Under the pieces are notes generated by a model, which made no database searches, had not been told where the DNA came from, and was given only the letters and a program-made list of their open reading frames with translations. From an uncultured Prevotella sp. (lineage in GTDB: Bacteria > Bacteroidota > Bacteroidia > Bacteroidales > Bacteroidaceae), in assembly GCA_900546605.1 (NCBI GenBank), contig URDV01000064.1, positions 1 through 10,025 on the forward strand: a stretch of 10,025 bases of DNA. The letters are read 5' to 3'. The translations under genes and the position numbers were made by a program. This document shows, in pieces, positions 8,727 through 10,025 of the stretch (positions within the stretch are counted from its first letter, which is position 1; each line of letters opens with the position of its first letter).

Positions 8727-8766
8727 AAGTTTACGAGTTTACATACCAATGTAAATTCGTAAACTT
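8727..8766 (+). promoter_or_regulatory. 18-bp intercistronic hairpin between galM and the transporter gene
   Basis: The left arm AAGTTTACGAGTTTACAT (8727-8744) and right arm ATGTAAATTCGTAAACTT (8749-8766) are complementary at 17 of 18 positions; the remaining pair, G8737 with T8756, would be a G-U wobble in RNA. The loop is ACCA. Each arm is largely two copies of a GTTTAC-like unit, so the site also reads as a four-unit operator. It begins 13 bases after the galM stop. No run of T follows, which argues against a standard intrinsic terminator. An mRNA-stabilising or processing element, a partial terminator, or a protein-binding palindrome all remain possible. Confidence 0.7.
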
Positions 8767-8832
8767 TCATAACTATAACAATAGCAACTCAATTCATCTA
8801 ATAATCTAAATTATCTTTCTTACAAACAAAAA

Positions 8833-10025
8833 ATGAGTAATCAAAAGAAACAGTGGGGTGCCATCATCGTGATGATCGCCCTCTTCGCAATGATTGCATT
8901 CGTGACCAACCTATGCTCACCCATGGCTATCATCGTAAAGAATGACTTTGGCGCAAGTAATGTACTTGCTCAAATTGGTAACTATGGCAACTTTATTGCT
9001 TACTTGGTAATGGGTATACCTGCAGGTATGATTATAGCCAAAATTGGTTACAAAAAAACAGCCTTGTTGGGTCTTATCATTGGCATTATTGGCATCTTAG
9101 TGCAGTGGGCTTCTGGCCACGTAGGTAAGGAATATGCTTTTGCCGTTTACTTGATAGGTGCTTTCATCAGCGGTTTTACAATGTGTATTCTTAACTGCGT
9201 TGTTAACCCCATGCTTAACTTGCTCGGTGGTGGTGGCAACAAGGGTAACCAATTGATTCAAATTGGTGGTGTATTCAACTCTTCAGCCGCTGTATGTGTT
9301 TACATCTTGATGGGTGCCCTCATTGGTGATGCTGCTAAAGCTCACATTGCTGACGCTACTCCTGCCTTGATGATTGCACTTGCTATCTTTGTTATTGCAT
9401 TCATCGTTATTTCATTTACCAAGATTGAAGAACCCGAGCAAGCTCCTGTTGACACTTCGCTCATTAAGGGCGCACTAAGCTATCGCCACTTCAACTTAGG
9501 TATCTTGGGCATCTTCCTTTACATGGGCATTGAAGTAGGTGTTCCTACTTACATTCTTCAATTCCTTACATCTGACCAAGGTGGCAACATGGCAGCCTCT
9601 ACTGTAGGTTTGATTGTAGCTGTTTACTGGTTGATGATGTTGGTAGGCCGCTTCATCGGTGGTGCCATTGGTGGCGCTGTAAGTAGCCGTACTCAAATTA
9701 CTGTAGTAAGTACACTTACAATTCTATTGGTACTCTTCGGCATGTTTGCTCCTGAAAGCATGCAAGTAAATGTACCTGCTATCGATTGGGCTACTCTGAC
9801 AGTATCAAGCGAAAGTGTACCTGTTGGTATCTTTGCCTTCTTGCTCGTAGGTCTTTGCACATCAGTGATGTGGGGTGGCATCTTCAACATGGCTGTTGAA
9901 GGACTTGGCAAGTACACAGCTATTGCTTCAGGTATCTTCATGACAATGGTATTTGGTTGCGCTGTAATGGTTGCTATTCAAGGTTGGGTTGCTGACCTTA
10001 CTGGTAGCTACATGACATCATATTG
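8833..10025 (+). CDS. FHS-type MFS transporter, probably glucose/galactose permease, 3'-truncated by the window edge
   Basis: Membrane symporter expected to bring hexose across the inner membrane. About 397 codons are visible and the frame is still open at the last base; family members are usually about 400-440 residues, so little is missing. The N-terminus (MSNQKKQWGAII) leads into the first of roughly ten to eleven hydrophobic segments. Features of the fucose/glucose/galactose (FHS) group include MGIPAGMIIAKIGYKKT (P63 to Y73), NPMLNLLGG and a following GGVFNSSA, IFLYMGIEVGVPTY with E234, GRFIGG (272-277) and GLGKYTAIASGIF near the end. An EEPEQ stretch after the sixth segment fits the central cytoplasmic loop. 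ATG 8833 follows an A-rich leader (ACAAACAAAAA), typical of the phylum. Codon use leans heavily to GGT, GCT and GTA, suggesting high expression. Position after galM supports galactose or glucose as substrate, but the exact sugar is inferred. Confidence 0.9.
   Translation, partial: MSNQKKQWGAIIVMIALFAMIAFVTNLCSPMAIIVKNDFGASNVLAQIGNYGNFIAYLVMGIPAGMIIAKIGYKKTALLGLIIGIIGILVQWASGHVGKEYAFAVYLIGAFISGFTMCILNCVVNPMLNLLGGGGNKGNQLIQIGGVFNSSAAVCVYILMGALIGDAAKAHIADATPALMIALAIFVIAFIVISFTKIEEPEQAPVDTSLIKGALSYRHFNLGILGIFLYMGIEVGVPTYILQFLTSDQGGNMAASTVGLIVAVYWLMMLVGRFIGGAIGGAVSSRTQITVVSTLTILLVLFGMFAPESMQVNVPAIDWATLTVSSESVPVGIFAFLLVGLCTSVMWGGIFNMAVEGLGKYTAIASGIFMTMVFGCAVMVAIQGWVADLTGSYMTSY

Noticed and set aside
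8727..8766. Calling the galM-transporter hairpin an intrinsic terminator
   Set aside because: The stem is AT-rich and is followed by CATAACTATAAC rather than a T tract; it is reported as a regulatory structure instead.
8789..8819. Possible promoter for the transporter with TATCTTTC as the -7 box
   Set aside because: The box differs from TAnnTTTG at the last base and there is no TTTG at the required distance upstream (TCAA is found there).
9496..9941. Two minus-strand open frames within the transporter gene
   Set aside because: They overlap a continuous plus-strand membrane-protein frame with FHS motifs and biased codon use, so they are shadows.

Overview
The window looks like chromosomal DNA of a member of the Bacteroidota, most likely Bacteroidales and near Prevotella. 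This rests on AT-rich coding sequence, A-rich leaders without Shine-Dalgarno sites, one good match to the Bacteroidota promoter pattern (TTTG, 19 bases, then a TAnnTTTG-like box), and the style of the recombination and galactose proteins. All five genes are on the + strand. I see no tRNA, rRNA, CRISPR array, transposase or phage gene.

Positions 1-6446 hold a DNA-repair pair. The first gene is a UvrD/AddA-type helicase-nuclease whose N-terminus lies before the left edge; its frame is open through base 2, so the GTG at 41 is not a real start. The second is its AddB-type partner, with a C-terminal PD-(D/E)XK nuclease and the four cysteines expected for an iron-sulfur cluster. Together they should process double-strand DNA ends for RecA-dependent recombination, the role RecBCD plays in enterobacteria. 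A 195-base gap follows with nested inverted repeats and a GGGTTAAC tandem. Next comes a free-standing B3/B4-domain protein, related to the editing module of phenylalanyl-tRNA synthetase beta.

A 317-base gap with a credible promoter then leads into a sugar module: cytoplasmic aldose 1-epimerase (galM, 7625-8713) and an FHS-type MFS sugar transporter (8833 to the right edge, incomplete). The two are separated by 119 bases containing a near-perfect 18-bp hairpin built from GTTTAC repeats. The transporter would import galactose or glucose and GalM would interconvert the anomers for the kinase. A galactokinase gene beyond the right edge is a reasonable expectation but is not visible.

Most of the window is ordinary housekeeping DNA. 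I did not find a clearly new system. The points most worth a second look are the two structured non-coding gaps, the Gln-to-Lys change in the AddA-like nuclease motif, and the orphan editing-domain protein.
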